The position numbers and the translations under genes were made by a program. A DNA stretch of 64,000 nt. Origin: Gymnopus androsaceus JB14. Lineage: Eukaryota; Basidiomycota; Agaricomycetes; Agaricales; Omphalotaceae. Location of the stretch: NCBI GenBank assembly GCA_009733575.1, contig ML769488.1, positions 62,001-126,000 of the forward strand, in the 5' to 3' direction. How positions within the stretch are numbered: position 1 is the stretch's first letter; each line of letters opens with the position of its first letter. A model generated the notes under the pieces. That model was not told where the DNA came from, searched no databases, and saw only the letters and a list, made by a program, of their open reading frames with translations. Below are positions 44,113 to 54,268 of the stretch, one piece after another.

Positions 44113-44539
44113 AGAGGATGCAGCAGTGCACGATCGACAAAATGGAGATAATGTCTGTGTGGCGCAATCTGGGAAGGAAGAAATGAAGAACGCAAATAAA
44201 GAGATGGTGCATCTTATATACGCCTCGCGTCGATGCTTCTTCCACGTTACAACGTGTTCGATGATCTACGAACAGCCTCAGAGAACCTCTTGTTCTGAAA
44301 GAAGTTCTTGATTTTAACAACGAAGAGTTTATTGAATCAGATGAGAAGGTAAATGACACGCTACTACCTAGTGGAATACAAGGAATATCTCGAATAGGTT
44401 AGTTTGCCTTGTGGTCTGCACATGTCGGGGCTGATAAGAATGTGGAAGAATTAGATTATCTGGACCTACACTCTGCCTACACTCGAGGTCGAGGTTGAAT
44501 CGAGGCGTGCTCTCGGTTCATGAATTTGGTATCTTATTT

Positions 44540-44835
44540 CTCTACGCCAACAAGCTAAAACGAGAACAGCCCATATCGTGAGCAATTTCTTAACATGCCA
44601 ATTCTAAATGTGGCCTGATGTGTAAACATATAGAGGATGGAATCGAATGCAATAAGCATTATTGGCAGCCTTCATTCGAACACGTTGTTTCTACGCCAAC
44701 GAGTTACAACGAGAACAGCGAGAGCAGAGAACAACGCATATCGTGAGCAATTTCTCAAATCTGCTAATTATGAATGTGGCCTGATGTGTGAACGTATAGA
44801 GGATGAAATGTGCAGTATTGGCATCCTTCATTCAA
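44540..44835 (+). repeat. Tandem duplication of a ~145-base segment
   Basis: Bases ~44540-44650 (TTCTCTACGCCAACAAGCTA...AATGTGGCCTGATGTGT...ATATAGAGGATGGAAT) recur at ~44688-44815 with about 85% identity by eye. The second copy carries an extra ~16-base insertion (GAGAGCAGAGAACAAC). No gene is supported over it. Confidence 0.7.
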
Positions 44836-45958
44836 CGAACACGACGGTTGTACTACTACGTTAAGCTGGTTTGTATGCGCCGCCCATGACATCAGTCTGT
44901 CAAGTCATCTAAGAGTGCTCAACGACGTAGACGCTTGTCATGCCTCAGCTGCCAGCGGGAGGAGTACGACAGTGAGCAACTTGAACTAGTGTTCTATTTC
45001 CCTTCTATATACACCTGCCTCCTAAGATTCTGCGGGAGCTTTGTCATTTCATGCTTTCAGCCACATAATCCATTCAAAGTCTACATACTTGCAGAACTTG
45101 CGACGTTTCATTCTTCCTCTGCGGCATATCCGCATCCATCATCAAGAAATCTATAGAAATTCCGGTACCAAAGATGGTCTACTACCAAGATGTGGTCTGG
45201 ACAGCCTGCTCGTCTCGCTCATCCCGTCAGAAGCACTCGAAGAAACTACTTATATGTACAAAACTTCTTTACCCTGCTGTACGTATGGTGGCCCATCGGA
45301 AATCCCTGATGCCATCCATTTCACCCGCGCAGGTGCCTTGCAGCCTTGGATACAGTATTCTAGGATCCTTTCAGGCAACAGTTGTACGGCGTATGAAATG
45401 TACACCATATTCCCTGCCTTGTGTCGACATAGCCATTTAAATTGCAGTCGGGAACGTTTGAGCGTTGCGCTTTGCGCGTGGACGGGGTTGGTATTGATCC
45501 AATCCTATCCAATCTCGTTCGAACACAAATTTTGATTTCTAGCGCTGTCTGTCACCGAACCATGCCCTTTCGTAAAGATGATCGCTGTCAGTGACGCTCG
45601 AGATCAGTTGATTCAAAAGATAGATGTAACCTTGGATGGCACATGACACAGACATCGTAATCTCGTCCTAAACGCGTCTTTCTCTACGTATACTTTATCC
45701 ATCTTTCATTTATCCTCGTACAAGGAGCTAATTTACTTCCGAGTCAGTCCTTTCAACTTTGCAATTCAAACCGACCGGCTTGGCAAAGTCCATCTTTTCT
45801 CAGGTCTGTATTGGGAACGAGGTCCCTGTATAGATGGTGTTCTGAGCGTGATGTGTTCAAGATGGTACCTGAGCCTCATTTTGCCCCATAAAAGCCCAAT
45901 AGACGACCAGGTTATCCCCCAGCTAAAGCCAGTCAACTCAGCTTTGCCCTTTTTCACC
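44836..45958. other. No confident gene; upstream region of small secreted protein
   Basis: An open plus-strand frame at 45041-45535 lacks any recognisable domain. A short LPPKILRELCHFMLS-like stretch near 45012-45056 resembles an F-box start but leads nowhere. CATAAAAG at 45888-45895 is a possible TATA box for the gene starting at 45959. Confidence 0.4.
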
Positions 45959-46406
45959 ATGGTCAAGTTCATTGCTCTCTTTGCTCTCCTTAACGCGGCC
46001 TTGGTCTCGTCTACCGTTCTTACTCGTTCTGCTGCAGTTGCTGCCGTGGCGAGCAAAGGTCCTGTTAGTGACTCGGCAAACGCTATCACTGTCTTGACCA
46101 CCTGCAACAACGTCAACTTGGCAGACTGCCTGGTCTGGAGTGCCACCACTTTGCCAGTTGGCTGCACCAACACTGCTGCCGCAGGTCAAGCCAACGATAT
46201 TAACAGCGTCGAGTCATCGACCGGAATCCTGTGCACGCTTTTCAGGTGATTCCCAATTTTTAATGTGTAGGAACGGTGTTTGAAAGAACGTACACAGTTC
46301 TACGACTTGCACTGGGACGTCTCAGATTATCAATGGCACAGTGAACAACCTTGTGGTTGTCGGTTTCGCAAATAAAACTAACTCATTTGAGTGTCAATCC
46401 AACTAG
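45959..46406 (+). CDS. Small secreted cysteine-containing protein
   Basis: Two exons, with an intron from about 46249 to 46299 (GTGATT...CACAG). The N-terminus MVKFIALFALLNAALVSSTV is a clear signal peptide. The mature part of roughly 110 residues has six cysteines (TTCNN, ADCLV, VGCTN, ILCTL, TTCTG, FECQS), spaced to allow three disulfides, and two N-x-S/T sites. It ends at TAG 46404-46406. Cysteine count and size recall fungal effector-like or surface proteins, but the hydrophobin C-C doublet pattern is absent. Function unknown. Confidence 0.72.
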
Positions 46407-46895
46407 GCGGTCGCGTATGTCCATTCAGAGTTGCTCTTCCGAAATTTTCTCAGAGCTCATGATATTTTCAGATTGTTGTGGAATGTAGTTCGGAGATAGC
46501 TGGGCATTTGTATTCCAAACTGTGAAATACACCTTTTCTCACCATCCAATAGTTGTGCGATCGTGAGGCAAAAATAACTGGGAGTGCTTATAATAAGCCT
46601 TATTTATTACACCTCATACTACTCCCCCAAGCATTGCTGATGCACTGATGCTGGGATGACGATGCTCGTCAGTAAAAAAAAAACGCGCTCTAAACAGGCG
46701 CATTCTCTACATTAGGCACAAATACTCGAGCATCTGTGGATCGAAAGAATCGAAAGACCTTGAGAATTCCTCCTTTTAGATTAAACAAGCTTCCGTCAAT
46801 AATACAACGGGTCGTATAAGTCGATAAGTCAGAGTGACCATCCGAGCGCTTATCTTCCACAAGCGCTTTCTTTAAATAACTTACAAACAACCTCC
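46407..46895. other. Intergenic, nothing recognised
   Basis: Spacer between two plus-strand genes. A run of adenines at 46675-46683 is present. No exon supported. Confidence 0.4.
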
Positions 46896-47321
46896 ATGGC
46901 CTCCAAACCATCATACGTCTACAAACTTGTTCCATCCTCTTCTCCTATTCCTCTCGACATCTCCGAGCTCCCTCTTCGTCTCCCTATCAGCACCCTTGAC
47001 CAAGAATCTGGCTTCATCCATCTATCCACCTCCGTTCAAGTACTTAATACTCTTAAATGGTTTTTTACGGAGGAAAAGACAGTGTATGTGCTGAGGCTGC
47101 CTTACGATAAGCTGGAGGAAGAAGATAAGGCTCTTAGATGGGAGGACCCCAAGGCAGAGGTGTGCGGACCCAGAGGCGGGGAAGGAATGTTCCCTCATCT
47201 ATACAATGGCCTCAAGCTGGGAAGGGATGAGGTTGATTCTGTCAGGCTGTTAGAGCGGGATGCGGGTGGCTGGGATAAGCCGATTGAGGATGCAATCAAT
47301 GAAGGCTGGCTGGTGTATTAA
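46896..47321 (+). CDS. DUF952-family protein
   Basis: Single-exon gene of 141 codons. SKPSYVYKLVPSS, LDQESGFIHLSTSVQVLNTL, KTVYVLRLPYDKLEEEDKAL, RWEDPKAEVCGPRGGEGMFP, HLYNGL and EGWLVY match the DUF952 pattern of Y-K-[IL], D-x-x-x-G-F-I-H-L-S-T, W-E and F-P-H-[IL]-Y. Family members occur in bacteria and fungi and have no established biochemical role. No targeting signal; cytosolic by default. It converges with the secreted-protein gene whose stop is only 56 bases away. Confidence 0.85.
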   Translation: MASKPSYVYKLVPSSSPIPLDISELPLRLPISTLDQESGFIHLSTSVQVLNTLKWFFTEEKTVYVLRLPYDKLEEEDKALRWEDPKAEVCGPRGGEGMFPHLYNGLKLGRDEVDSVRLLERDAGGWDKPIEDAINEGWLVY

Positions 47322-47377
47322 ATAATTGTAAATGTGAGTCGAACACTAGTACTCGTCATTTTGCACTACTCGGACGC

Positions 47378-48477
47378 TCATACAATTGTTACTGTCAAGA
47401 GCGTAACGATTCCATCCGTGGCAATGTTATCCTCGATCCCTGCACTTCCTGGCGTAATTAAACCTGTAATATTCGTTCCTACGGTCGAATACGTCGTCCC
47501 ACCAAATGATGTAGTGCCCCCGTTGTTAATGGCTGCCGCAGTGAAGAGATCCCTTCCAGTATCATAGCCGTCAGGAGCGGTTGTATGTCCTGTAAGTACA
47601 TCCTCTTCCGTCGATACACTGTCAAAGCATATCGTAAGATGTAGGAAGAAGCAAATAACCAAAAACTTACGCTAAAAAGTAGGCCCCGGTGGGGTGCTCT
47701 GTCCCATTCTGAACAAACACCCTGCAGTAATGAGCTCAGCCGCCTTGCTCCTTCCAATTTGTCTCTCCAACTCACCTAAAATGATTCTGTAACCAAAGAC
47801 AGAATCAAGAAGAATCGCTGGAGACATGGAAAGCAACTCACCCCTCCAATCAAGGTCTCCTCACAAGTTCCCAAGACTGAATCACCTATGCTCAATGTCA
47901 TTAATGGATGGAATGGTTCGTGATACAGCCACTCTCACCATAGTCCTCACGCAATTCAATCGTCTGGTTCACCCAGCCGTTTCCGTCTCCAAGGTTGGCG
48001 GACTGCGGTGCGCCCTCGTGGATACCAAGGCATTCGGTTGAGCTAGGTTTAATGGTGTTTGTAAGAATCGCAGCCTATTGTCGATGCACTACTCACAATC
48101 CAATAGCTTTCGCAAAGTTTATGACCCCATCCAGGGTGAGTACGTCAGGAGAGGACTGGGCAGAGAGGATTACCTGTGGAATACTCAGATGTAAGTATAC
48201 CCCGACTCACTTGTTTCTCATTAAACCCACATTCAGAGGCTCCCCGAGAGCTCCCGGGACTAAGAATCTCAGGAATCAGTACGGTTTATGTTCGAAAATA
48301 ATTCTGCTCACCTTGATCAAGCATACTCCCTCCATTCAACAACGGGTTGTAAAAGTCTGCATCAGTGGCCTGGCGAGGGATGGCAGTCGGGACGAGAGAG
48401 CGAGTAAAGGGATTCATGAATGGCAAAATAACAGGGAGGAGGGCCAAGACCCGGACGAGAGAAAGAGTGTGGTACAT
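47378..48477 (-). CDS. Secreted fungal protein of unknown function
   Basis: The signal peptide is MYHTLSLVRVLALLPVILPF. The mature part contains NPLLNGGSMLDQ, EPLNVIISAQSSPDVLTLDG, INFAKAIGL, a NLGDGNGWVNQT block on the 47960-48000 exon, NGTEHPTGAYFLAVSTEEDV and TAPDGYDTGRDLFTAA. These match a conserved mushroom secreted family (GGSMLD, EPLNVIISG, LGDGNGWVNQT, PDGYxxGRD). The long tail is Gly/Thr-rich. About eight short introns. A TATATATA at 48560-48567 lies 83 bases upstream of the ATG. I chose the ATG at 48477 because it starts the hydrophobic core. Extracellular role unknown. Confidence 0.72.
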
Positions 48478-48893
48478 CGTATGTATTGGAGTGAGGAAAG
48501 GAAAGAAGGAAGAGTCAGTCCCAGGGAATGACGCGAAGTGGAAGAACAAGTATCCTTGCTATATATACTGACGAGGCTGTAACACATGCGCCATGAACAT
48601 AAAAGAGAATTCGAAGCCATTCTTGATTATTGAATTAATTATCATAAGTCTTCCGTTCCATCGAACCATGTGCATTATTCTGAACGTGAATTCCAATACT
48701 GAGTACCTTCTCTATACTAGACCGTGCGCGACCAATAGAGTCAATCATCGACGTCGTAACTCTAGATCTAGGATGCATACAGAGGAGCGGAGATCATGAT
48801 CGTCTCTCAGTTTCTGTCACAATTAATCATCAAGACTGTGGAGTGGTACTTCCTCGGCCTGAGTCTGGATACAGGGCGTGAATAAGGCTGAAT

Positions 48894-49120
48894 TCAAGTC
48901 GAAGGATCGGGAGCACAAGGTGATCTACCGTCTTTCAAAATAGTCTTTATAGCGTCACCGCCGAGTACCTCTTGCAGTCTTCTGGTGATCAGCTCATACT
49001 GTGCGTTTTTTTCTGGAGAAAGCTCTGAAGCGTCGGCCATGGAAGAACGGAAGAGAAAAGGAGAGAAAAGGGTACGGTGAGTCACGTTTTGGCTTTGAAT
49101 TTCTGACTCGAGCGTCTTTA
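48894..49120 (-). pseudogene. Duplicated 5' fragment of tyrosyl-tRNA synthetase plus promoter
   Basis: Bases 48917-49120 match 54071-54265 at roughly 85-90% identity. The copy contains the first TyrRS exon (MADASELSPEKNAQYELITR, then [20 protein letters not shown]) and its upstream region including TGAGTCA. Similarity stops at GGTAGATCACCT on one side and at CTGACTCGA on the other. After ILKDGRSP the frame reads CAPDPST and stops at 48894, so only a truncated 60-residue peptide could be made. Confidence 0.85.
49078..49084. promoter_or_regulatory. Gcn4-type TGAGTCA site (duplicated copy)
   Basis: TGAGTCA followed by CGTTTTGGC, in the promoter part of the TyrRS duplicate. It is identical in sequence and position to the site at 54229-54235. 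Confidence 0.5.
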
Positions 49121-49153
49121 TTACTTCGAAGCATATAGCTGCATTGAAAGGGC

Positions 49154-49176
49154 CGAGTGAAGGACTCCTTCACTCG
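49154..49176. other. 23-base perfect palindrome upstream of an ATG
   Basis: Two 11-base arms (CGAGTGAAGGA and TCCTTCACTCG) around a single central base, ending 7 bases before the ATG at 49184. Could be a binding site or a 5'-leader hairpin. Confidence 0.55.
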
Positions 49177-49183
49177 AATAGAC

Positions 49184-50108
49184 ATGAGCGACGATTTTGG
49201 GATTGAAACCCTAGAGCTACATGTCAAAGATATCCTAATGGTGATTCCGCCGAACCAAAAAAAGGAATCAAACTTCACATGTAGCGTCTGGTTCAAAGAG
49301 GCGATCCGTCAGCTTCATTTGTCGGGGATGTTTGAAAAATGTCCCGACTTGCAAACATTCCCAACGTCGATGCGCAAGAATCGAGGCGAAGAACATTCAA
49401 TGGAATGCCTTCACTATCTTCGGAGTACCGAAGACCGTGAATGTGACGAACCTTTCTGCGTTTTGCCACCCCCCTCGAGCTCGAGCGTTACTCAATTGCT
49501 GCAGTTTGCCGATACACAGTCGTGTCGGGTGTTTGTGCAGGTGCCTGCAGCCTTTACTGATAAAGAGAGTCCTGATTTTTCTCGACCAGGTACGAGCTGT
49601 GTTCGAATCGAATGCAGTCAACTAACTGTTTCTACAGCCTAAAATCTTCTCGGCACTTGGCGAGCTGCCCCTCTCGGAATCCATCGTGTTTCGGGTTCTT
49701 TCTGGGTGACTATTCCTCCCGACAAGCTTCCGGCAGCAGTTCTCAACCTCGAAAAGCTGAAGTCCCAGATGGTTTGTCTTTCCAGAATAATCTCTCAAGG
49801 AAAAAACCGTGTCCCCGGAACTACGCCCGCCCTTGCTAGCTCTTCGGTCGAGAAATTCGATTCCCAAACGCAACCGAGGGGGCAGAGCAACGGAAGATTC
49901 TGGGGCTACGGCCAACCCTACTGTCGAGAAGAAACACCACCGAAAAAAGAGAGGTGTCACTGATGCTGTTCATGGTCGCAGCCGGAGCAGAATCATTGAC
50001 GTTGCTACGAAGCTCATTGGGTTCCATCCAAGTTCCATCTGCCTCGTCACGATCTGCAACATAATATTCCTCGTGGGACGCTTGGGACGCCTGGGCGGAG
50101 CCGACTAG
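49184..50108 (+). CDS. Hypothetical protein, exon structure uncertain
   Basis: Not recognised. The first part is MSDDFGIETLELHVKDILMV, NQKKESNFTCSVWFKEAIRQ, LHLSGMFEKCPDLQTF, then LLQFADTQSCRVFVQVPAAF. An intron at about 49590-49638 (GTACGA...CTACAG) leads to PKIFSALGELPLSESIVF, and another frame continues FWVTIPPDKLPAAVLNLEKL, followed by Ser/Arg-rich sequence to 50108. The step near 49695-49700 needs a frame change or an undetected intron. No signal peptide or membrane helix. It starts just beyond the duplicated TyrRS promoter, so it may be transcribed from that copy. Confidence 0.45.
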
Positions 50109-50369
50109 TAATGGTTTGCCTTGTTATGTTAGCATACATATGTATAATAGCGAATAACGGGTTACTGTGTGGTTCCGAAATGGATCTAATAAATGACGAT
50201 CTCGACGATCTCAAATGAATTTGTAGGACCGTCAAATTTCGTGATTTACGAATCCTTATTACAGGTTGAAATCGATAATTTTTTTTAAAAAAATGTCAAA
50301 AATGTCCGCCTGGAGTCTGGTGTGAATGTTAGCCAAGGATTCAAACATGACCGACACTTGCTTCTACCC

Positions 50370-50914
50370 CTAGGATTCAGAGTGAGAGGCTTCCCTAGTA
50401 CTCTTCTCAAGCTTTTTCTTCTCAAGCTTTTCTTTTTCAAGCTTTTCCTTCTCTTCTTCGAAAGCTTTCCGTAGGCGAGGAGGAACTAGAAAATGTAAGC
50501 TTCAGAGGGAGCAAGAATGAGATGCTAAGCGACATAAGTACATGGTTTATTATCAGGCCATCGTATCTTCATATAGGGAAGTTTCTCGAGAGAGACATTC
50601 TTGGTTCTAACCCAATCCCTCATCGTCTTGAAAGTCTCGGGAGTCGGCGACAAATCTGGCGGCTTTACACCCACAGAGGTGAATACGGCTGTACACATGA
50701 AAAGAACTGAGGGTTTTCCCTCGGGATCGTAGAGGACTAATAGGTCTGGGCTGTAGCGGTGCTCCCCCATAAATCGGTGTGCGTAGTCGAAAGGTCCTAA
50801 ATTTGCGAGAAGTTTGGCATCGAGCCCATCTTGATCCTGGCACCATAAAGTAAGCTGTTCTTCAGAAAGCACAGGCCCAGCGGCCCAGCACCATACACCG
50901 TTCGGGAACAACAT
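50370..50914 (-). CDS. Hypothetical protein with charged coiled-coil tail
   Basis: Not recognised. Exon 1 reads MLFPNGVWCWAAGPVLSEEQ, LTLWCQDQDGLDAKLLANLG, FDYAHRFMGEHRYSPDLLVL, VLFMCTAVFTSVGVKPPDLS and VSLEKLPYMKIRWPDNKP. An intron of 58 bases (GTACTT...TTCTAG, ~50490-50547) joins it to FPPRLRKAFEEEKEKLEKEK, LEKKKLEKSTREASHSES and a TAG at 50370. The AAGCTT-rich repeat in the last exon encodes repeated K-L-E-K units. About 160 residues. Soluble, probably intracellular. Confidence 0.55.
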
Positions 50915-52605
50915 GATAAAAGTGAAGAAAGAGCGAAGTCACGGTCAGATGATCGGCTAGTAACGCCAGGCCGCCAGGCGCTCGTTCTTTGTTCGCAGCT
51001 GTATATGATCAACGTCGTGAGCTCCATATTCCTTTTACTTGCTGATCTTGTGTACTTACCACGCTTAAATGGTTTTCTAAGACCAGGACAAAAGCTGGGT
51101 AAGATATTTCAGCAGATCAGTCTTAACGTTAGATCATCGTGCACCATTTCAGCGCAACCTCCGACAATTGATCGTTGACGAATGAGTCTAGGAAGGCCGT
51201 TATTGATGCCTGGAGCAATTTGCAAAGGCCGCGATGAGCTCAAAGCGCACTCTGAAAATTTCTTGGTGTGTCAATAATTGTCGAGAACGTGTTCGAACAA
51301 AGTGATAATTTATTGCTAGCCGCCATGGGTCATCCAAGAAATGAAAACGATGAATCGAAATACGGCCTATTTTGAAGCACACGTCGACGAAGTTGTCAAC
51401 ACAATACTTCACTGCGTTTTCCCTGCAGAAGCCCGATTTAGCGTCGCACCCCAAGCCCGACAGAAAGAAGGACTGCCTATGGCAGCTTAGCAGAAGTATT
51501 CGTTCTTGGTATCGATAACACACTGATATCGAACTATCCATAGGAACAGGGACATCAGTCACACCTGTCAGGCTCCGTCTACAATCTCCAGCAGAAAGCT
51601 CAGCTTCTTCCCCTTCCTCTCCAACCCACAGTCCTGTCGCTCTGGGAGAGGCCCAACAACAACAACTTGATCAATCTTCCTCCTCTGCTAGCGCTCATAT
51701 TGCCCATTCCGATCCAACCACCCCCTTCTGGTTTCATTTTGTCTCCTCCTGTATCGCTAGGTCCCATGGGTCTGCTTAATGCTACAACCGATAAACGCAT
51801 CCATGATGCAAGAATCATCCCCACCATTGATGATAGATTTGGCCGGTCAGTCGTCAGTCGCGGCTCTTGGGAAGGATAGTCGACAAACCATTCCAGAATT
51901 CCATGTCTATGCTCTTCAAGGGTCACAGGAGACGATCAAATTTGGCATAGCTGTGAAGTCTTTCAAGTACTGTTGAAGACAGCAGAAGAAAACTGGGGAG
52001 GGTTATCCTATTTTCCAGCCACTCGGACGAGGTGGGGGATAAATTCTCCCTCATAATCTCTCGTAGTTTCGCAGTCTCAGAGTCAAAGAGGTGAGAGGAG
52101 ACGCGCAGAGAGAGTGATTGAGAGAAGATTCAGGTTGTGTGGTTGAGAGCAAGGAAACAATGAATGGAGGAAGGGTGTTGCGGCGCTTGAAGGTTGAGAG
52201 AGGGTGTACCGTCGAGATTTCTGTAAAAATGGAGTGCTGATGCACTATTATCTGATGCCACGAGTTATCTGACCTGCCAACGATTCTCCAACCGTTCGAG
52301 CCTCTTTCATGCACTACGTCTTTCAATACCATTTCTTTACCCACGTCACGTCACACCATAAAACGGAATCACGACGCACTATTTTTCCCAAAAAGTTTCC
52401 CGAGAAGGCGTACACGAAAACACAGATCGAAAAATAAATTACTCAGCTGCTTACTGCGTCAACATCCCTTTTCTCACCGAGTTTTATTCGAAGAAACCAG
52501 TTTGAATCATCGGCGGAAGGATCTGAGCTATGCGATGTCGGACTCGTAGGACACTGGACGCCCGTACCCAATAATCAGATGTTTGCATTCGGTGTACGCT
52601 ACAAT
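50915..52605. other. 1.7 kb without a supported gene
   Basis: Several open frames of 70-120 codons on both strands (51200-51562 minus, 51600-51926 minus, 51667-51879 plus) show no domain, no consistent splicing and no conserved-looking composition. Confidence 0.4.
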
Positions 52606-54202
52606 CTACGCAACTCCATCAACCGGCGCACTAGGAGGCGCAGGAGATTTAGCAGACGCATCAGATGCTTTGGCATTCTTCCCCATCCCAGGTGGCGGCG
52701 GTGTGTAAACCTTTTCCTATTTCAAGTTTTAGTGGGTTGCCTATGAAGGAAGAGAACTACAAACCTTCTTCTTTTTTGTAGGTTTGGCGTTAGGATCAGG
52801 GTACGCCAGCTTCTCCACTTTCTGAAACTCCTCATTCTCCTCGAATGTTTTTCTAATCGGATCTAACAGTCTGTTGATCGCATTCACCATAGCAGGCTTC
52901 AAGTCCGCGGGATGCAGTTTCTCGTCTTTGAAAGCCTGTCGCATCTCTGCAAAGGTCGAGAAATGGATTGGACCGTCGAATTTGGTTTCAACGGTGAATA
53001 GAGTGCCTTCGGGAGCATTGTCGGAGGCGAACGATTTCTGATCTGCAGGGACGACCGTCTTTCCATCCGCGTCGAGCATGCCAGTGCCCTTTATCTGGTC
53101 GATTTTGAGTTGACTGATAGGGAAGAGCACGGCTTCAGCAAACGAAGAAGACCGTTATCCTCGACGTTGCCTGGCTCGCAAAAAGCAGCTTTGAGTTTCT
53201 TCTTTACGGCTTCGGGAGAATCAAGAAAGTCGATTTTGGAGTTTGGGTCTGAAGAGGACATTTTTCCACCCATTAAACCGGGGACCATTGCGTTCATGAG
53301 ATGGGAACGTTTGCGATAGCCTAGTCGTGGAAGGTAGAGCTCCGCAAAGGTGAAAATTTTCCTCTATCGTGCAGATATTAGTCTAGTATGCAAAAGTAGA
53401 TGAAAACGTACCTGATCGACACCGCCAAATTGAAAGTCGACATCGAGATACTGTTCATCCAACGCCTGGAGTCCAGGGTAGAGTAATCCACTAAGCAAGG
53501 GACTCTCTACCTGCTTGACTACCTCAGCACCAGCCTTTTTCGCATCATGCTCGGTCACAGTTGCACATAATCGGTAATTATCCATGTTATATTCCCTCGT
53601 GAGCTGGTAAGACGATCCCTGGATGAAATGAAGCTTGGACGTCGGTATTCCAAGTGACTTGAAGACCGCGAGAAGGATAAACTCGTAGTACTTTGTTCTG
53701 TGTTGTACAAGCTCAATTGGAGCTTTTAGATTATCGAGGAATGCATGGACGTCTGAAAGCGCGTGAGATGACTCGAATACATATCGATCAGAGTAATCCA
53801 ACCTGCTAGCAGAATTTTGACCTGAAGGCCTGATCAGAAAGGCCAGGAAAGCAGCTATTCGACGCACCTCTACACCGGCTCGGAGGAAATCAGCAATCTT
53901 GGTCAGTGGGACAAAGTATCCAATATGTGCTAAGAAACAAGAATTGTTTGGCGCGACTTGAGCAAGATCGAAAAGGATCCAGCTCACGTCTTCCAGTTGG
54001 GGCAGTTCCTGCATAGATCATTGAGCTTTCGGTAGTTGTAGATGGATCAGAAATACGCGCCCCAGTAAGCTTTAGGTGATCTACCGTCTTTCAAAATAGT
54101 CTTTATAGCGTCACCACCGAGTACCTCTTGCAGTCTTCTAGTGATCAGGTCATACTGGGCGTTTTGTTCTGGAGAAAGATCTAGCGGGGAAGTATCGGCC
54201 AT
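52606..54202 (-). CDS. TYS1: Cytoplasmic tyrosyl-tRNA synthetase (one frame break)
   Basis: Class I aminoacyl-tRNA synthetase charging tRNA-Tyr. ATG at 54202 gives [20 protein letters not shown]. The first exon ends at KAYWG, then TAPTGRP and the HIGH-type motif [15 protein letters not shown]. The body continues [76 protein letters not shown] (tyrosine-binding), [20 protein letters not shown] and the KMSKS-type loop [16 protein letters not shown]. Near 53145-53150 one base is missing (CTTCTTCG, where CTTCTTTCG would continue as [20 protein letters not shown]). The C-terminus is a short Pro/Ala tail ([18 protein letters not shown]), without an EMAPII domain, as in other fungi. An essential gene, so the break is probably a consensus error. 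Confidence 0.88.
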
Positions 54203-54268
54203 GGAAGAAGGAAGAGAAAAGGATACGATGAGTCACGTTTTGGCATTAAATTTCTGACTCGAACATCC
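54203..54268. promoter_or_regulatory. 66-base bidirectional promoter with TGAGTCA
   Basis: Lies between the divergent start codons of TyrRS (54202) and the macro-domain gene (54269). TGAGTCA at 54229-54235 is the consensus of Gcn4/CPC1, the regulator of amino-acid starvation responses in fungi, which is apt for a tRNA synthetase. No TATA box is visible. Confidence 0.6.

Noticed and set aside
45041..45535. Plus-strand open frame with an F-box-like start
   Set aside because: Only about 15 residues resemble an F-box, and the continuation has stops in that frame.
50380..50480. AAGCTTTTC-type repeats as a regulatory array
   Set aside because: They fall in the last exon of the minus-strand gene and encode repeated K-L-E-K residues.
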